Assembly: GCF_012911815.1 (NCBI RefSeq)
Contig: NZ_JAATNW010000006.1
Span: forward strand, 1 to 64,000
Direction: 5' to 3'
Length of the DNA: 64,000 nucleotides
Source: Alteromonas ponticola
Lineage (GTDB): Bacteria; Pseudomonadota; Gammaproteobacteria; Enterobacterales; Alteromonadaceae
Part shown: positions 53,441 to 63,852 of the stretch, one piece after another
Numbering within the stretch: position 1 is the stretch's first letter
Layout: each line of letters begins with the position of its first letter
Position numbers and translations under genes: made by a program
Notes under the pieces: generated by a model
Databases searched by the model: none
What the model saw: the letters and a program-made list of their open reading frames with translations, nothing else
What the model was told of the DNA's origin: nothing

Positions 53441-54982
53441 ATGCAACTTAATTCCACTGAAATTGCAGAACTGATCAAGAAAAGAATTGAACAGTTTAAT
53501 GTTACCAGTGAAGCTCGAAATGAAGGCACCATCGTCGCAGTAACCGATGGTATTATCCGCATTCACGGCCTGGCCGATGTAATGCAAGGTGAAATGATTG
53601 AGCTTCCTGGTGGTCGCTATGCGATCGCACTTAACCTTGAGCGAGACTCTGTAGGTGCGGTTGTAATGGGTCCATACGCTGACCTGAAAGAAGGCGTAAA
53701 AGTTAACTCTACTGGGCGTATTCTTGAAGTACCAGTAGGCCGTGCATTGCTTGGTCGTGTTGTTAACACACTAGGTGAGCCAATTGACGGTAAAGGTTCT
53801 ATCGACGCAGAAGGCTTTGAGCCAGTTGAGAAAATCGCACCGGGTGTAATCGAGCGTCAATCGGTAGATCAGCCAGTACAAACTGGTTATAAGTCTGTTG
53901 ACTCGATGATTCCAATCGGTCGTGGTCAGCGTGAGTTGATCATCGGTGACCGTCAGTGTGGTAAAACGGCAATGGCGGTTGATGCCATCATCAACCAAAA
54001 AGGCACAGGTATTAAATGTATCTATGTAGCAGTTGGCCAGAAGGCATCAACAATCGCTAACGTAGTACGTAAACTGGAAGAGCACGGTGCGATGGCTCAC
54101 ACCATCGTGGTAGCAGCGTCAGCGTCAGAATCTGCTGCCTTGCAATACCTTGCACCTTATTCTGGTTGTACCATGGGTGAATTCTTCCGTGACCGCGGTG
54201 AAGATGCACTAATTGTATATGATGATTTGTCTAAGCAAGCTGTTGCTTACCGTCAAATTTCATTGCTGTTGAAGCGTCCTCCTGGTCGTGAAGCCTACCC
54301 TGGTGACGTTTTCTATCTTCACTCGCGTCTACTTGAGCGTGCTGCTCGTGTTAACGATCAGTATGTTGAGAAATTTACTAACGGCGAAGTGAAAGGTAAA
54401 ACCGGTTCACTTACCGCATTACCAATCATTGAAACCCAGGCTGGTGACGTATCTGCCTTCGTACCTACAAACGTGATCTCAATCACCGATGGTCAGATCT
54501 TCCTGGAAACTGACCTGTTCAACGCGGGTATTCGTCCTGCGGTTAACGCTGGTGTTTCAGTATCTCGTGTTGGTGGTGCCGCGCAGACGAAAATCATCAA
54601 GAAATTAGGTGGTGGTATTCGTTTGGCATTAGCCCAGTATCGTGAACTTGCTGCGTTCTCGCAGTTTGCGTCTGACCTTGACGATGCAACCCGTGAGCAA
54701 CTTGAGCACGGTGAGCGCGTAACTGAGCTGATGAAGCAGAAGCAGTATACTCCGCTGTCTATCGGTGACATGGGTGTTTCATTGTTTGCGGTAGAGAAAG
54801 GCTTCCTGAAGGATGTTGAATTAAACAAAATTCTTGATTTCGAAGCGGCTCTGCATTCATACATGAACAGTGAGCACACCGAATTGCTGAAGACTATTAA
54901 TGAAACAGGTAACTACAACGACGATATCGCCGCACAATTGAATGATGCTTTAACTAAGTTTAAAGCCACTCAAACGTGGTAA
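53441..54982 (+). CDS. atpA: ATP synthase F1 subunit alpha
   Basis: The 513-residue non-catalytic nucleotide-binding subunit, the same length as in E. coli. The P-loop is GDRQCGKT (about 169-176) with cysteine where E. coli has threonine. [19 protein letters not shown], the arginine-finger block [16 protein letters not shown] and the end FKATQTW are as expected. Confidence 0.98.
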   Translation: MQLNSTEIAELIKKRIEQFNVTSEARNEGTIVAVTDGIIRIHGLADVMQGEMIELPGGRYAIALNLERDSVGAVVMGPYADLKEGVKVNSTGRILEVPVGRALLGRVVNTLGEPIDGKGSIDAEGFEPVEKIAPGVIERQSVDQPVQTGYKSVDSMIPIGRGQRELIIGDRQCGKTAMAVDAIINQKGTGIKCIYVAVGQKASTIANVVRKLEEHGAMAHTIVVAASASESAALQYLAPYSGCTMGEFFRDRGEDALIVYDDLSKQAVAYRQISLLLKRPPGREAYPGDVFYLHSRLLERAARVNDQYVEKFTNGEVKGKTGSLTALPIIETQAGDVSAFVPTNVISITDGQIFLETDLFNAGIRPAVNAGVSVSRVGGAAQTKIIKKLGGGIRLALAQYRELAAFSQFASDLDDATREQLEHGERVTELMKQKQYTPLSIGDMGVSLFAVEKGFLKDVELNKILDFEAALHSYMNSEHTELLKTINETGNYNDDIAAQLNDALTKFKATQTW

Positions 54983-54989
54983 TCATCAG

Positions 54990-55011
54990 GAGCTGACTTT
55001 AGGGTCAGCTC
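54990..55011 (+). promoter_or_regulatory. hairpin between atpA and atpG
   Basis: GAGCTGAC and GTCAGCTC form a perfect 8-bp stem with a 6-base loop TTTAGG, 8 bp after the atpA stop. No T-run. Likely an intercistronic mRNA element. Confidence 0.65.
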
Positions 55012-55037
55012 ATCGTTGAGTAATCGGAGAAATAGTC

Positions 55038-55898
55038 ATGGCAAGCGGTAAAGAGATTAAAGGTAAGATTGGGAGTATCAAAAATACTCAAAAAATTACC
55101 AGCGCAATGGAAATGGTTGCTGCGTCAAAAATGAAAAAGGCGCAGGAACGTATGGCCCTAGGGCGTCCATATGCGGAAAACATGCTTAAAGTGATTGGTC
55201 ACATCGCCAACGGTAACCTCGAATATCGCCATCCTTATCTGGAAGAGCGCGAGGTGAAGCGTGTTGGATTTATTGTGATTTCAACTGATCGTGGTTTGTG
55301 TGGTGGTTTAAATACCAACGAATTCAAACTGGTCGCGCAACAGATTAAACACTGGCGCGAAAAAGACGTAGAAGTTGATTTTGCAGCGTTAGGGTCAAAG
55401 GCCTGCTCGTTCTTCAACCGTTTTGGTGGCAAATTATTAGCTGCTGAATCCGGGTTAGGTGATAAGCCTAAAGTAAGCGACATAGTAGGTGTAGTGCGCG
55501 TAATGTTAAATGCGTACGACGAAGGTAAACTGGATCGTGTATTCCTGGTTTACAATGACTTTGTTAATACCATGACGCAAAAACCAGTGATGAACCAATT
55601 ACTGCCTTTGCCTAAGTCAGATGACAAAGAATATAAGCATCGCTGGGACTACATTTACGAGCCCGATCCAAAGGAAATTTTGGAATCATTAATGGTTCGT
55701 TATATCGAGTCTCAGGTGTATCAGGGTGTAGTAGAAAATGCTGCATCAGAGCAGGCGGCACGAATGGTAGCAATGAAAGCGGCTACCGATAATGCCGGCA
55801 ACTTAATTGATGACCTGCAATTGATATACAACAAGGCACGTCAGGCAGCAATCACACAAGAAATCAGTGAGATTGTCAGCGGCGCCGCAGCGGTGTAG
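55038..55898 (+). CDS. atpG: ATP synthase F1 subunit gamma
   Basis: The 286-residue central rotor shaft. Both terminal coiled-coil helices are visible: [30 protein letters not shown] at the start and [30 protein letters not shown] at the end. [10 protein letters not shown] is the conserved core loop. Confidence 0.98.
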   Translation: MASGKEIKGKIGSIKNTQKITSAMEMVAASKMKKAQERMALGRPYAENMLKVIGHIANGNLEYRHPYLEEREVKRVGFIVISTDRGLCGGLNTNEFKLVAQQIKHWREKDVEVDFAALGSKACSFFNRFGGKLLAAESGLGDKPKVSDIVGVVRVMLNAYDEGKLDRVFLVYNDFVNTMTQKPVMNQLLPLPKSDDKEYKHRWDYIYEPDPKEILESLMVRYIESQVYQGVVENAASEQAARMVAMKAATDNAGNLIDDLQLIYNKARQAAITQEISEIVSGAAAV

Positions 55899-55919
55899 GC
55901 AAAGGTTTAAAAAAGATAA

Positions 55920-57320
<1,401 letters not shown>

Positions 57321-57325
57321 TGTAG

Positions 57326-57341
57326 ACCGGCTACGGCCGGT
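57326..57341 (+). promoter_or_regulatory. UACG-tetraloop hairpin between atpD and atpC
   Basis: ACCGGC-TACG-GCCGGT: a 6-bp GC-rich stem closed by C-G over a UNCG-class tetraloop, 5 bp after the atpD stop, with only three T following. Probably an intercistronic stability or attenuation element. Confidence 0.65.
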
Positions 57342-57379
57342 TTAACTTATTTCTGCAAGGCACCTATTCGGAGGTTTAA

Positions 57380-57796
57380 ATGGCAGCTATGACAGTACAT
57401 CTGGATGTAGTAAGCGCAGAAGAAGCAATTTTTTCGGGACGCGTTGAAACTATACAGGTGACCGGAAGCGAAGGTGAATTGGGTATTTACCCGGGTCACG
57501 CGCCTCTGATCACTCCAATTAAGCCTGGTATGGTGCGTTTGGTTAAGCAGCATGGTGAAGAAGAAGTTATTTACGTGGCCGGTGGAATTTTAGAAGTTCA
57601 ACCTGGCAACGTAACCGTTCTTGCTGATACCGCTGTTCGTGCAGAAGATTTGGATGAACAGTCCGCTGAAGAAGCTAAGCGCCGTGCTGAAGAGCACATC
57701 AGTAATCCAGGTGCTGACTTCAATTACGCAGAAGCGGCTCAAGAGTTAGCTGAAGCCATCGCTCAGTTACGCTTGATTCAAAAATTGCGTAAATAA
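57380..57796 (+). CDS. atpC: ATP synthase F1 subunit epsilon
   Basis: A 138-residue subunit: N-terminal beta sandwich ([34 protein letters not shown]) and a C-terminal helical hairpin rich in Ala and Glu that can inhibit ATPase activity. Last gene of the operon; a terminator follows 19 bp later. Confidence 0.97.
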   Translation: MAAMTVHLDVVSAEEAIFSGRVETIQVTGSEGELGIYPGHAPLITPIKPGMVRLVKQHGEEEVIYVAGGILEVQPGNVTVLADTAVRAEDLDEQSAEEAKRRAEEHISNPGADFNYAEAAQELAEAIAQLRLIQKLRK

Positions 57797-57814
57797 GGTT
57801 AGATTCAGAGTTTT

Positions 57815-57843
57815 AAAAACCCGGTTAATTACCGGGTTTTTTT
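57815..57843 (+). terminator. atp operon terminator
   Basis: AACCCGGT-TAATT-ACCGGGTT with an upstream A-run and seven T downstream; a classical intrinsic terminator. Confidence 0.92.
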
Positions 57844-57949
57844 ATTTCTGCATGATGACAATTACCTGTGTTTAAAAAGCGTCTAAGTAATTCATCATCC
57901 TTGCTGCTTTGGTATAAACTTACTAAATATAAACGCGCAAGGATGACCC

Positions 57950-58369
57950 ATGACTAATCCTACCCAAACCGGCCACTGTCTATGCAAGGCGGTAACCCTC
58001 AATGCTACGGCAGCAGTAGACGAACTGCATGCTTGTCATTGTTCAATGTGCCGACAGTGGGGCGGCGGCCCATTTCTGGTGACCAACTGCGGCACCTCCG
58101 TAACGTTTGACGGAGAGGACAGTATCCAGCGTTACGCTTCTTCAGACTGGGCAGAGCGTGGCTTTTGCAAGCACTGCGGTACTCATCTATTTTACCGGTA
58201 TGTGGCGTCAGATACTTATTTTATCCCAGCGGGATTATTGTCGCTGGATGAAAGCGTGCGCATGACGTCGCAAATCTTTATCGATGAAAAACCGCATTAC
58301 TACGATTTCGCCAACGACACTACCAACATGACCGGTGCTGAGGTGATAGCGCAATTTGAGAACGGATAA
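57950..58369 (+). CDS. GFA (CENP-V/GFA) family zinc protein
   Basis: A 139-residue protein of the glutathione-dependent formaldehyde-activating (GFA/CENP-V) fold. The zinc cysteines lie in GHCLCKAVTL, CHCSMCRQWGG and CKHCGTHLFYR. The family name overstates what is known; formaldehyde activity is unproven for most members. SD AAGGATG lies before the ATG. A VOC-family gene follows 20 bp on, so the two probably form an operon. Confidence 0.88.
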   Translation: MTNPTQTGHCLCKAVTLNATAAVDELHACHCSMCRQWGGGPFLVTNCGTSVTFDGEDSIQRYASSDWAERGFCKHCGTHLFYRYVASDTYFIPAGLLSLDESVRMTSQIFIDEKPHYYDFANDTTNMTGAEVIAQFENG

Positions 58370-58389
58370 AATAAGGTAAAAATCAGGCT

Positions 58390-58743
58390 ATGAGCAAAAA
58401 TATGACGATCAACTATCTGGAAGTACCCACGTCAAATATCGCAGCAACGAAGGCCTTTTTCACTAACGTGTTCAACTGGTCATTTACCGATTATGGTGAG
58501 GAGTATGTGGCGTTCTCCACCGCGGAAATGGAAGGCGGCTTTTACTTAAGCGAAACGCTTTCACTACGTGCCAATGGTGCTGCGTTGATCGTTTTTTACA
58601 CGGACGAGTTAGAAAAGACCCAAATCCTGATCGAACAAGCGAACGGAAAAATCACAGAGCCGGTGTTCGACTTCCCTGGCGGCCGTCGCTTTCATTTTAC
58701 CGAGCCTGGGGGCAGCGAATTTGCCGTGTGGTCAGATAACTAG
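58390..58743 (+). CDS. VOC (glyoxalase/bleomycin-resistance fold) protein
   Basis: A 117-residue vicinal-oxygen-chelate-fold protein. The two beta-alpha-beta-beta-beta halves run from MTINYLEVPTSNIAATKAFFTNVFNW to the end HFTEPGGSEFAVWSD. Metal ligands are not clear enough to assign an enzyme; glyoxalase-like or binding roles are both possible. It converges with tapT (stops 6 bp apart). Confidence 0.85.
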   Translation: MSKNMTINYLEVPTSNIAATKAFFTNVFNWSFTDYGEEYVAFSTAEMEGGFYLSETLSLRANGAALIVFYTDELEKTQILIEQANGKITEPVFDFPGGRRFHFTEPGGSEFAVWSDN

Positions 58744-58749
58744 CCGAAT

Positions 58750-59331
58750 TTATTTTCGTCGGTGTTGCTGGGGAGAGCGCCATCTTGCCTGAAAGGCTGA
58801 TTGCAGCTGTAGTAGCGGAGATGTATCAATGCCCGCAACACAGGCTACAGCGTGGCTGACCGCTTCCAGAGTCGACAGGCTATGATCTAAATTGACATGA
58901 CGGATGATGTAATGACTTTCTGGCGCGTTATTTAAATGAAACTGAGGCAGGCTGTGTAGCCAGCGATTGGCCTGCCAGATAGCATAAGCCTGACGCCAAC
59001 TGCCGTCGATAAATATCAACTGGGAGAGTGGCCTGCCTACCCCACCCTGACTAAAATTCTCAAGCGGCGTACTTTGAGCTGAGGGGTACACCACCCCACA
59101 CTGCCCGGCTAACACGTTGTCTTTAACGCTAACAAAATCCTCTGCCGCCTTGCCTACATAGACTTGTGTAGTGGGTATTGCCAGTTTTACCAGCCGGACT
59201 GTATTTTTCGCGTGCGACGATTCCTTTTTATGTTGCAAAACTATGACTGATAGGGGCGAATCAATGATGCTGATGTCATCGCACAAGCAGGTAGACTGTG
59301 GGAAATGGCAATGGGTACAATATGTTCGCAT
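58750..59331 (-). CDS. tapT: DTW-domain tRNA-uridine aminocarboxypropyltransferase
   Basis: A 193-residue DTW-domain protein, the family that makes acp3U47 in tRNA from SAM. The N-terminal zinc site CTHCHFPQSTCLC, the block LQHKKESSHAKNTVRLVKLAI and the domain motif as DGSWRQA (DGTW in E. coli) are visible. The start MRTYCTHC at 59331 is typical; a frame to 59391 covers the start of the divergent gene. It is 27 bp from the divergent alkyltransferase-like gene. Confidence 0.88.
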   Translation of the reverse strand: MRTYCTHCHFPQSTCLCDDISIIDSPLSVIVLQHKKESSHAKNTVRLVKLAIPTTQVYVGKAAEDFVSVKDNVLAGQCGVVYPSAQSTPLENFSQGGVGRPLSQLIFIDGSWRQAYAIWQANRWLHSLPQFHLNNAPESHYIIRHVNLDHSLSTLEAVSHAVACVAGIDTSPLLQLQSAFQARWRSPQQHRRK

Positions 59332-59358
59332 AGTAATGGCAGCGTGACTGTTAACAAT

Positions 59359-59700
59359 ATGGCTGAAAAGCAACAATACCAGATTTACCATACAATTAAC
59401 CTCATACCCGAAGGCAAAGTGGCAAGTTACGGACAGATTGCCGATCTCGCGGGTCTACCGCGCAGAGCGCGTTTGGTTGGCTACTACTTAAAGCATTGCC
59501 AGGCGACGGAAAACCTGAAATGGCATCGGGTGATTAAATCCAGCGGACAAATTGCCTTTCCCCCGGGGTCGGAGAGAGCGAAAGTTCAGAGTGAAAATCT
59601 GGCGATGGAAGGGGTAGTGGTTAAAAATGGCCGGGTTAACATGAAAAAATATCAGTGGACGCCGGATATAACCGATATACTATATAAACTGAAATTTTAA
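59359..59700 (+). CDS. alkyltransferase-like (ATL) DNA-repair protein
   Basis: A 113-residue protein of the O6-alkylguanine methyltransferase fold. The active-site PCHRV is replaced by KWHRV (W55), so it lacks the acceptor cysteine and should be an ATL protein (like E. coli YbaZ/Atl1) that flags alkylated guanine for nucleotide-excision repair. The HTH block PEGKVASYGQIADLAGLPRRARLVG with the arginine finger is intact. The start at 59359 is chosen over an upstream frame (59305) that runs into tapT. Confidence 0.9.
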   Translation: MAEKQQYQIYHTINLIPEGKVASYGQIADLAGLPRRARLVGYYLKHCQATENLKWHRVIKSSGQIAFPPGSERAKVQSENLAMEGVVVKNGRVNMKKYQWTPDITDILYKLKF

Positions 59701-59767
59701 AATGTTGTGACAAGCATAAAAGTCAGGTAACTTTTAAATTCCTGAGTAATTATGCTGACTTACGGAT

Positions 59768-60994
59768 ATGTCTGAAAACGCGCTCAAATCAATTAAAATT
59801 ACTGAACTTAAGCCTGGAATGTATGTTCACCAGATTGAAGAACAGTCAGGTAAAGTTCAAATTAAAAGCAAAGGTCGTGTGACCAGTCAGGCTATTGTTG
59901 ATAGCTTAAGAAAACGCGGCGTTAAAATACTTACCGTTGACGTATCCAAGCAATTTGAGCCTGAGGGCCAAAGTTTGCCTGACATTGTCGACGAACCCTC
60001 TGCTTCGGCATCGTCGACGGAACAACAAGTTGACCACAAACCAGCAGAAGAAAAAATTAGCTTCAGCAAAGAACTATTGCGCGCAGAGCGACTTCATAAG
60101 CGCGGCAAGGGTATTCAGAAACAACTTCTCAATGCGGTTAAGAAGGGATTGCCTTTTGAAGATAAAATTCCGCGTGAATTCAGCCAAAACCTGGTTGCGT
60201 CTATCGATCGCAATCCCGATGCGCTGGTATGTCTCACCAAAATACGTGAAAAAGACGATTATCTGTTAGAGCATTCGCTTAATGTTGCCATACTGCTGGC
60301 TCATTTTGGTCGCTTTTTAGAAATGAGTGATGCAGAAGTGGAAGATCTGGCCTACTCGGGCTTTTTGCATGACATCGGCAAAATACGTATCCCCGACAGT
60401 ATTCTTCATAAGCCCGGACGCCTGGACGACATGGAAATGAACGTAATGAAAGATCATGTTTATTACGGTGTGCGGGTACTAGAAGACATGGGAATTGCGC
60501 CGCATTTAGTGCGCACAGTCAGTGAGCACCACGAGCGATTGGACGGCTATGGTTATCCTGCAGGCAGTCGTGGTGATGAAATTAGCCGAGCAGGCAGAAT
60601 GTTGGCCGTGGTTGATATGTACGATGCACTGACTGCTGATCGGTGCTATAAAGACGGTATGCCCAGTCAAAAAGCGTTGCAAATCCTATTGGCTGAAACG
60701 CCTGATAAATTGGATGCTGAACTGGTGCAGCTATTTATTAAATGCATGGGCATTTACCCGGTGGGCAGTCTCGTAAAGCTCAGCAACGAACGCCTGGCAA
60801 TGGTAGTGGAGCAGACCGCCTCTGCCGTTGCACCTAAAGTAAAAGTCTTTTACTCGTTACGAGGAAACCACTTTCTCGAACCCAAGGACGTCGATCTTAG
60901 TTCCACTACCACAGTAAAAATTGACAAGCCAGCGTTAGCGAGTGAATACAATATTAACTTTAACGGGTTTTTCGACAAATCCATCGCTATCTAA
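59768..60994 (+). CDS. HD-GYP cyclic-di-GMP phosphodiesterase
   Basis: A 408-residue cytosolic protein: an N-terminal DUF3391 domain (KSIKITELKPGMYVHQIE, about 1-125) followed by an HD-GYP domain with H201-D202 in HDIGKIRIPD, H230, HHERLDGYGYP (254-264) and ADRCYK. The GYP motif (262-264) is intact, so c-di-GMP hydrolysis is expected. No sensor transmembrane region and no response-regulator receiver are present. It stands alone. Confidence 0.92.
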   Translation: MSENALKSIKITELKPGMYVHQIEEQSGKVQIKSKGRVTSQAIVDSLRKRGVKILTVDVSKQFEPEGQSLPDIVDEPSASASSTEQQVDHKPAEEKISFSKELLRAERLHKRGKGIQKQLLNAVKKGLPFEDKIPREFSQNLVASIDRNPDALVCLTKIREKDDYLLEHSLNVAILLAHFGRFLEMSDAEVEDLAYSGFLHDIGKIRIPDSILHKPGRLDDMEMNVMKDHVYYGVRVLEDMGIAPHLVRTVSEHHERLDGYGYPAGSRGDEISRAGRMLAVVDMYDALTADRCYKDGMPSQKALQILLAETPDKLDAELVQLFIKCMGIYPVGSLVKLSNERLAMVVEQTASAVAPKVKVFYSLRGNHFLEPKDVDLSSTTTVKIDKPALASEYNINFNGFFDKSIAI

Positions 60995-61185
60995 ATAATG
61001 TGACCAATTACCAACACTTCGCGCTGGCTGCGGGTCATACTATCTTTCAATCAATCCCCGCGATTGCATTTAAGCTGCGTTCAGCTTGGTTAACCCATAC
61101 TGGCAATTAATTCGTATGTAGCTGGAACAGGTCTTGCTAAAACTCTGTCACAGCAAGTAATTTGATTAATAAAGGATGAGTTAAT
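60995..61185. other. leader of the OmpA lipoprotein gene
   Basis: A short inverted repeat AAGCTG-CGT-TCAGCTT (near 61073-61088) and a strong SD AAAGGATGA ahead of the ATG at 61186 are the only recognisable items. Confidence 0.4.
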
Positions 61186-61827
61186 ATGAAAAAAACAGTG
61201 ATTGCAGCAGCAATGGCAATGTCAGTTGTGGTAGCTGGTTGTGCTAATACAGAACTTTCTAATACGCAAAAAGGTGCCGGTATTGGCGCGGTAGTTGGCG
61301 CTATCCTGGGTAAGGCGACCGGTGATCATGATAAAAGTCGCTACGCCTGGGGAGCTGCGGTAGGTGCAATTGCTGGTGGCGCAATCGGTAAATACATGGA
61401 TAAGCAAGAAGAAGAGCTCCGCGAAGAATTAGCTGACACGGGCGTTGACGTAGTCCGTGACGGTGATAACCTGCGTTTAGTGATGCCCGGCGACATCACC
61501 TTTGCCACTAACAGTGCGTCTATCAGCCCTAACTTTAATCCTGTTTTAAATGACGTGGCCACTGTGGTCAACAATTACGAAAAGACCGTGTTGATGATAA
61601 AAGGCCACACTGATGATACTGGCAGCGATCAACATAACCAGACGCTGTCAGAGCGCCGCGCAGAAGCGGTAAAATCGCAGCTGACTTCGTACAACGTTAA
61701 TCCTACCCGCATTACTACTGTGGGCCTGGGTGAATTTAAACCCAAAGTACCCAATGACAGCGCCGCCAACAGACAAATGAACCGTCGCGTAGAACTGGAA
61801 ATTCGCCCACTTCGCGAAGGCGTTTAA
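61186..61827 (+). CDS. OmpA-family glycine-zipper lipoprotein
   Basis: A 213-residue outer-membrane lipoprotein like E. coli YiaD. Lipobox VAGC (C19), a glycine-zipper segment (GAGIGAVVGAILGKATGD and GAAVGAIAGGAIGKYMD, 30-75) and a C-terminal OmpA peptidoglycan-binding domain: FATNSASISPNF, IKGHTDDTGSDQHNQ, LSERRAEAVKSQL and NRQMNRRVEL. It tethers outer membrane to the cell wall. A 9-bp GC-rich hairpin (61836-61857) follows the stop. Confidence 0.9.
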   Translation: MKKTVIAAAMAMSVVVAGCANTELSNTQKGAGIGAVVGAILGKATGDHDKSRYAWGAAVGAIAGGAIGKYMDKQEEELREELADTGVDVVRDGDNLRLVMPGDITFATNSASISPNFNPVLNDVATVVNNYEKTVLMIKGHTDDTGSDQHNQTLSERRAEAVKSQLTSYNVNPTRITTVGLGEFKPKVPNDSAANRQMNRRVELEIRPLREGV

Positions 61828-61835
61828 TTCCTAGT

Positions 61836-61857
61836 GCTCCGGGAGCCTTCCCGGAGC
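61836..61857 (+). terminator. GC-rich hairpin after the OmpA lipoprotein gene
   Basis: GCTCCGGGA and TCCCGGAGC form a 9-bp stem with a 4-base loop, 9 bp after the stop. No T-run, so termination would be weak or Rho-assisted. The next 220 bp hold nothing that I recognise. Confidence 0.55.
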
Positions 61858-62079
61858 CACCTCCATGGCTGCGTTTCTCAATTCCAACGCATGGTCAAAG
61901 AGGTAATGCCATCAGCAACGATGTCCTTAACAGGTGCACTTCCTTCACCACAGCGACTCTTACCGCCAGCGAACTCACACTAAATTATCCTGCCGAGCGA
62001 AAAAGGGTTGAGCAATAGTGAAATTAAGCTATACCTCATATATTTGTTCATAAGGCATTCACCCTTAGAGGTACCGCTA

Positions 62080-62796
62080 ATGAATACCAAAGACATCCAA
62101 CAAGCACTCATTGGGCGTGGCTTTTACCCCGGGCCTATCGATGGCTACCCCGGCAGATTAACCACCCACGCAATAAAACAATTTCAACAGGCCAATGGAC
62201 TTACCATCGACGGACTGGTCGGCCCAAAGACACTAGCAAAATTATTTCCTGACACGAACATCACCAGCCCAGAAATGGATGAGACCAGTCTGCCGCTTGC
62301 CCTGCCCTGGCTTGAAATAGCAATGAACCTGTTAGATGTAAAAGAGGTGGCAGGACAAGGCTCCAATCCGTTAATAATAGATTGGGCGGCTAAACTCGGG
62401 CTGGCCGATTACCACGATGACGATATCCCCTGGTGTGGCCTGTTTGTAGCGCACTGCATCAGCAGTCAACTAAGCAACGAAGCAGTCCCCAATAACCCGC
62501 TGCTTGCCAGAAACTGGCAGAAATTCGGTAAGCAAACCACACCAGGGTTAGGTGCGGTGTTGGTGTTCTGGCGAGAATCTAAACAAAGCTACAAAGGGCA
62601 TGTGGGTCTATATTGGGCTGAGGATGAAGACGCCTACCACGTCATCGGCGGCAATCAGTCAAACGCTGTTACGATCACGCGAATTGCAAAAGATAGACTG
62701 TTAGAAGCAAGATGGCCTCACACTGGACTCGATGAACACCCAATCATCCGCATGGCTACCAATAAAGGGTATTTGTTATCTACAAATGAGGCTTGA
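62080..62796 (+). CDS. peptidoglycan-binding, TIGR02594-type putative amidase
   Basis: A 238-residue protein: an N-terminal PG_binding_1 domain (DIQQALIGRGFYPGPIDG to GLVGPKTLAKLF, 4-56) and a TIGR02594/CHAP-like papain-fold domain with the probable catalytic C119 in PWCGLFVAH and H174 in KGHVGLY. Such proteins resemble phage lysins, but no other phage gene is near. No signal peptide is present, so secretion would need a holin-like or other route. The start is ATG 62080 behind GAGG; a TTG frame from 62008 is rejected. Confidence 0.82.
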   Translation: MNTKDIQQALIGRGFYPGPIDGYPGRLTTHAIKQFQQANGLTIDGLVGPKTLAKLFPDTNITSPEMDETSLPLALPWLEIAMNLLDVKEVAGQGSNPLIIDWAAKLGLADYHDDDIPWCGLFVAHCISSQLSNEAVPNNPLLARNWQKFGKQTTPGLGAVLVFWRESKQSYKGHVGLYWAEDEDAYHVIGGNQSNAVTITRIAKDRLLEARWPHTGLDEHPIIRMATNKGYLLSTNEA

Positions 62797-63080
62797 GGAA
62801 ACATATTGTTTTGATATCTGCTGATAAACAATTCTTTTTTCTAGCAAAGACGAAGCAGCATTCATAAATGTTCTAGCTCCGCTACATAAGGTAAGACTCT
62901 CTAATACATTTGAGTTCCCGAAAAACTAAAACAAAATCAATTTTTGTGGGGTAGTCTATCCAAAAGAAAAAAGGTATTAAAAGAGAGTGTTATATCAGGA
63001 AGCTCGCGCCACTATACTCTAAAAATTGGACAAGGCTGGTGCACTTTTAAAAAGTACAAGGTGAAACGGAAATACTTGGA

Positions 63081-63683
63081 ATGGACAAACCAAATAGAAA
63101 TATTCAGTTTTACAATGACAATGCTGAGACCCTATTCAAACAATATCAGTCTATCGACTTTGATAGCGCGCATGCTTCATGGTTGCAGGTCGTAGATTTT
63201 GCTTCAATGCACACTGCTTTAGACGTCGGTGCTGGAAGCGGTCGTGACGCGCTGGCGTTGCATCAAAAGGGATTGCAGGTTACTGCTGTCGAACCTGCTA
63301 ACGAACTTAGAAGAAAAGGATTAGCAATTACCGGAAACAATGTTAAATGGATTCGTGATGAAATGCCGAGTTTAAACAAAATTTCAGGAGTATTATACGA
63401 CTTAATTTTAGTCAGTGCGCTCTGGATGCACTTGAACACTGCTCAGCAATTGCAAAGTATGAAAAGGCTATATTCGTTGCTTAGCGATAATGGTGTTTTA
63501 ATTATTACATTGCGGTATGGAACATTTGACGATAATCGGATTGGATTCAACGTCGATAAGGACCGATTGATTGACGAGGCTAATTCCCTAGGACTAAGTG
63601 TCCTTCATCAGAACAGCGAAATGGATCGACTTAACCGTTCAGATGTTTCATGGGAAACTGTAGTCTTAACCCGTAGTCTTTAG
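63081..63683 (+). CDS. stand-alone class I SAM-dependent methyltransferase
   Basis: A 200-residue Rossmann methyltransferase. Motif I is LDVGAGSGRDALAL (47-60), the acidic post-I residue lies in VTAVEPANELRR and the motif IV region is LILVSALWMHL. I cannot assign a substrate; it is not of the DNA-methyltransferase type (no NPPY/DPPY). The flanking DNA is richer in A and T than the core genome here. The 284 bp before it hold only a doubtful frame (62944-63195). Confidence 0.8.
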   Translation: MDKPNRNIQFYNDNAETLFKQYQSIDFDSAHASWLQVVDFASMHTALDVGAGSGRDALALHQKGLQVTAVEPANELRRKGLAITGNNVKWIRDEMPSLNKISGVLYDLILVSALWMHLNTAQQLQSMKRLYSLLSDNGVLIITLRYGTFDDNRIGFNVDKDRLIDEANSLGLSVLHQNSEMDRLNRSDVSWETVVLTRSL

Positions 63684-63738
63684 ATCTTAGTATTGTTTAC
63701 TGCTACTATGTTGGCATCAGAATTATTCAAGGATGAGT

Positions 63739-63852
63739 ATGTATCTTAGCTTCCAATGTAACATTGCGCATCGTCAAAAAATCTTAAATGTGTATGTGTA
63801 TGTGTATGAGTATGGTGGTATTCCTTGTAGAAGGGAATCAAGGTTTAACTGA
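63739..63852 (+). CDS. 37-residue ORF over a hexanucleotide repeat
   Basis: An ATG five bases after AAGGA opens a 37-codon frame whose middle reads VYVYVYEY, coded by the TGTGTA repeat. It stops at TGA directly before the ATG of the HNH-like gene (no gap), which suggests coupled translation or a leader peptide. I recognise no family. It could also be a decayed N-terminus of a longer gene. Confidence 0.4.
   Translation: MYLSFQCNIAHRQKILNVYVYVYEYGGIPCRRESRFN
63789..63812. repeat. hexanucleotide repeat TGTGTA
   Basis: Three perfect copies of TGTGTA and one degenerate copy (TGAGTA). Six-base units keep the frame if gained or lost, so slippage would change peptide length, not phase. Confidence 0.8.

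Noticed and set aside
62944..63195. 83-codon frame upstream of and overlapping the lone methyltransferase
   Set aside because: It overlaps the start of the methyltransferase in another frame, has no SD and matches nothing I know.
63789..63812. CRISPR-like or REP-type array
   Set aside because: The unit is only six bases with no spacers; it is a simple tandem repeat.
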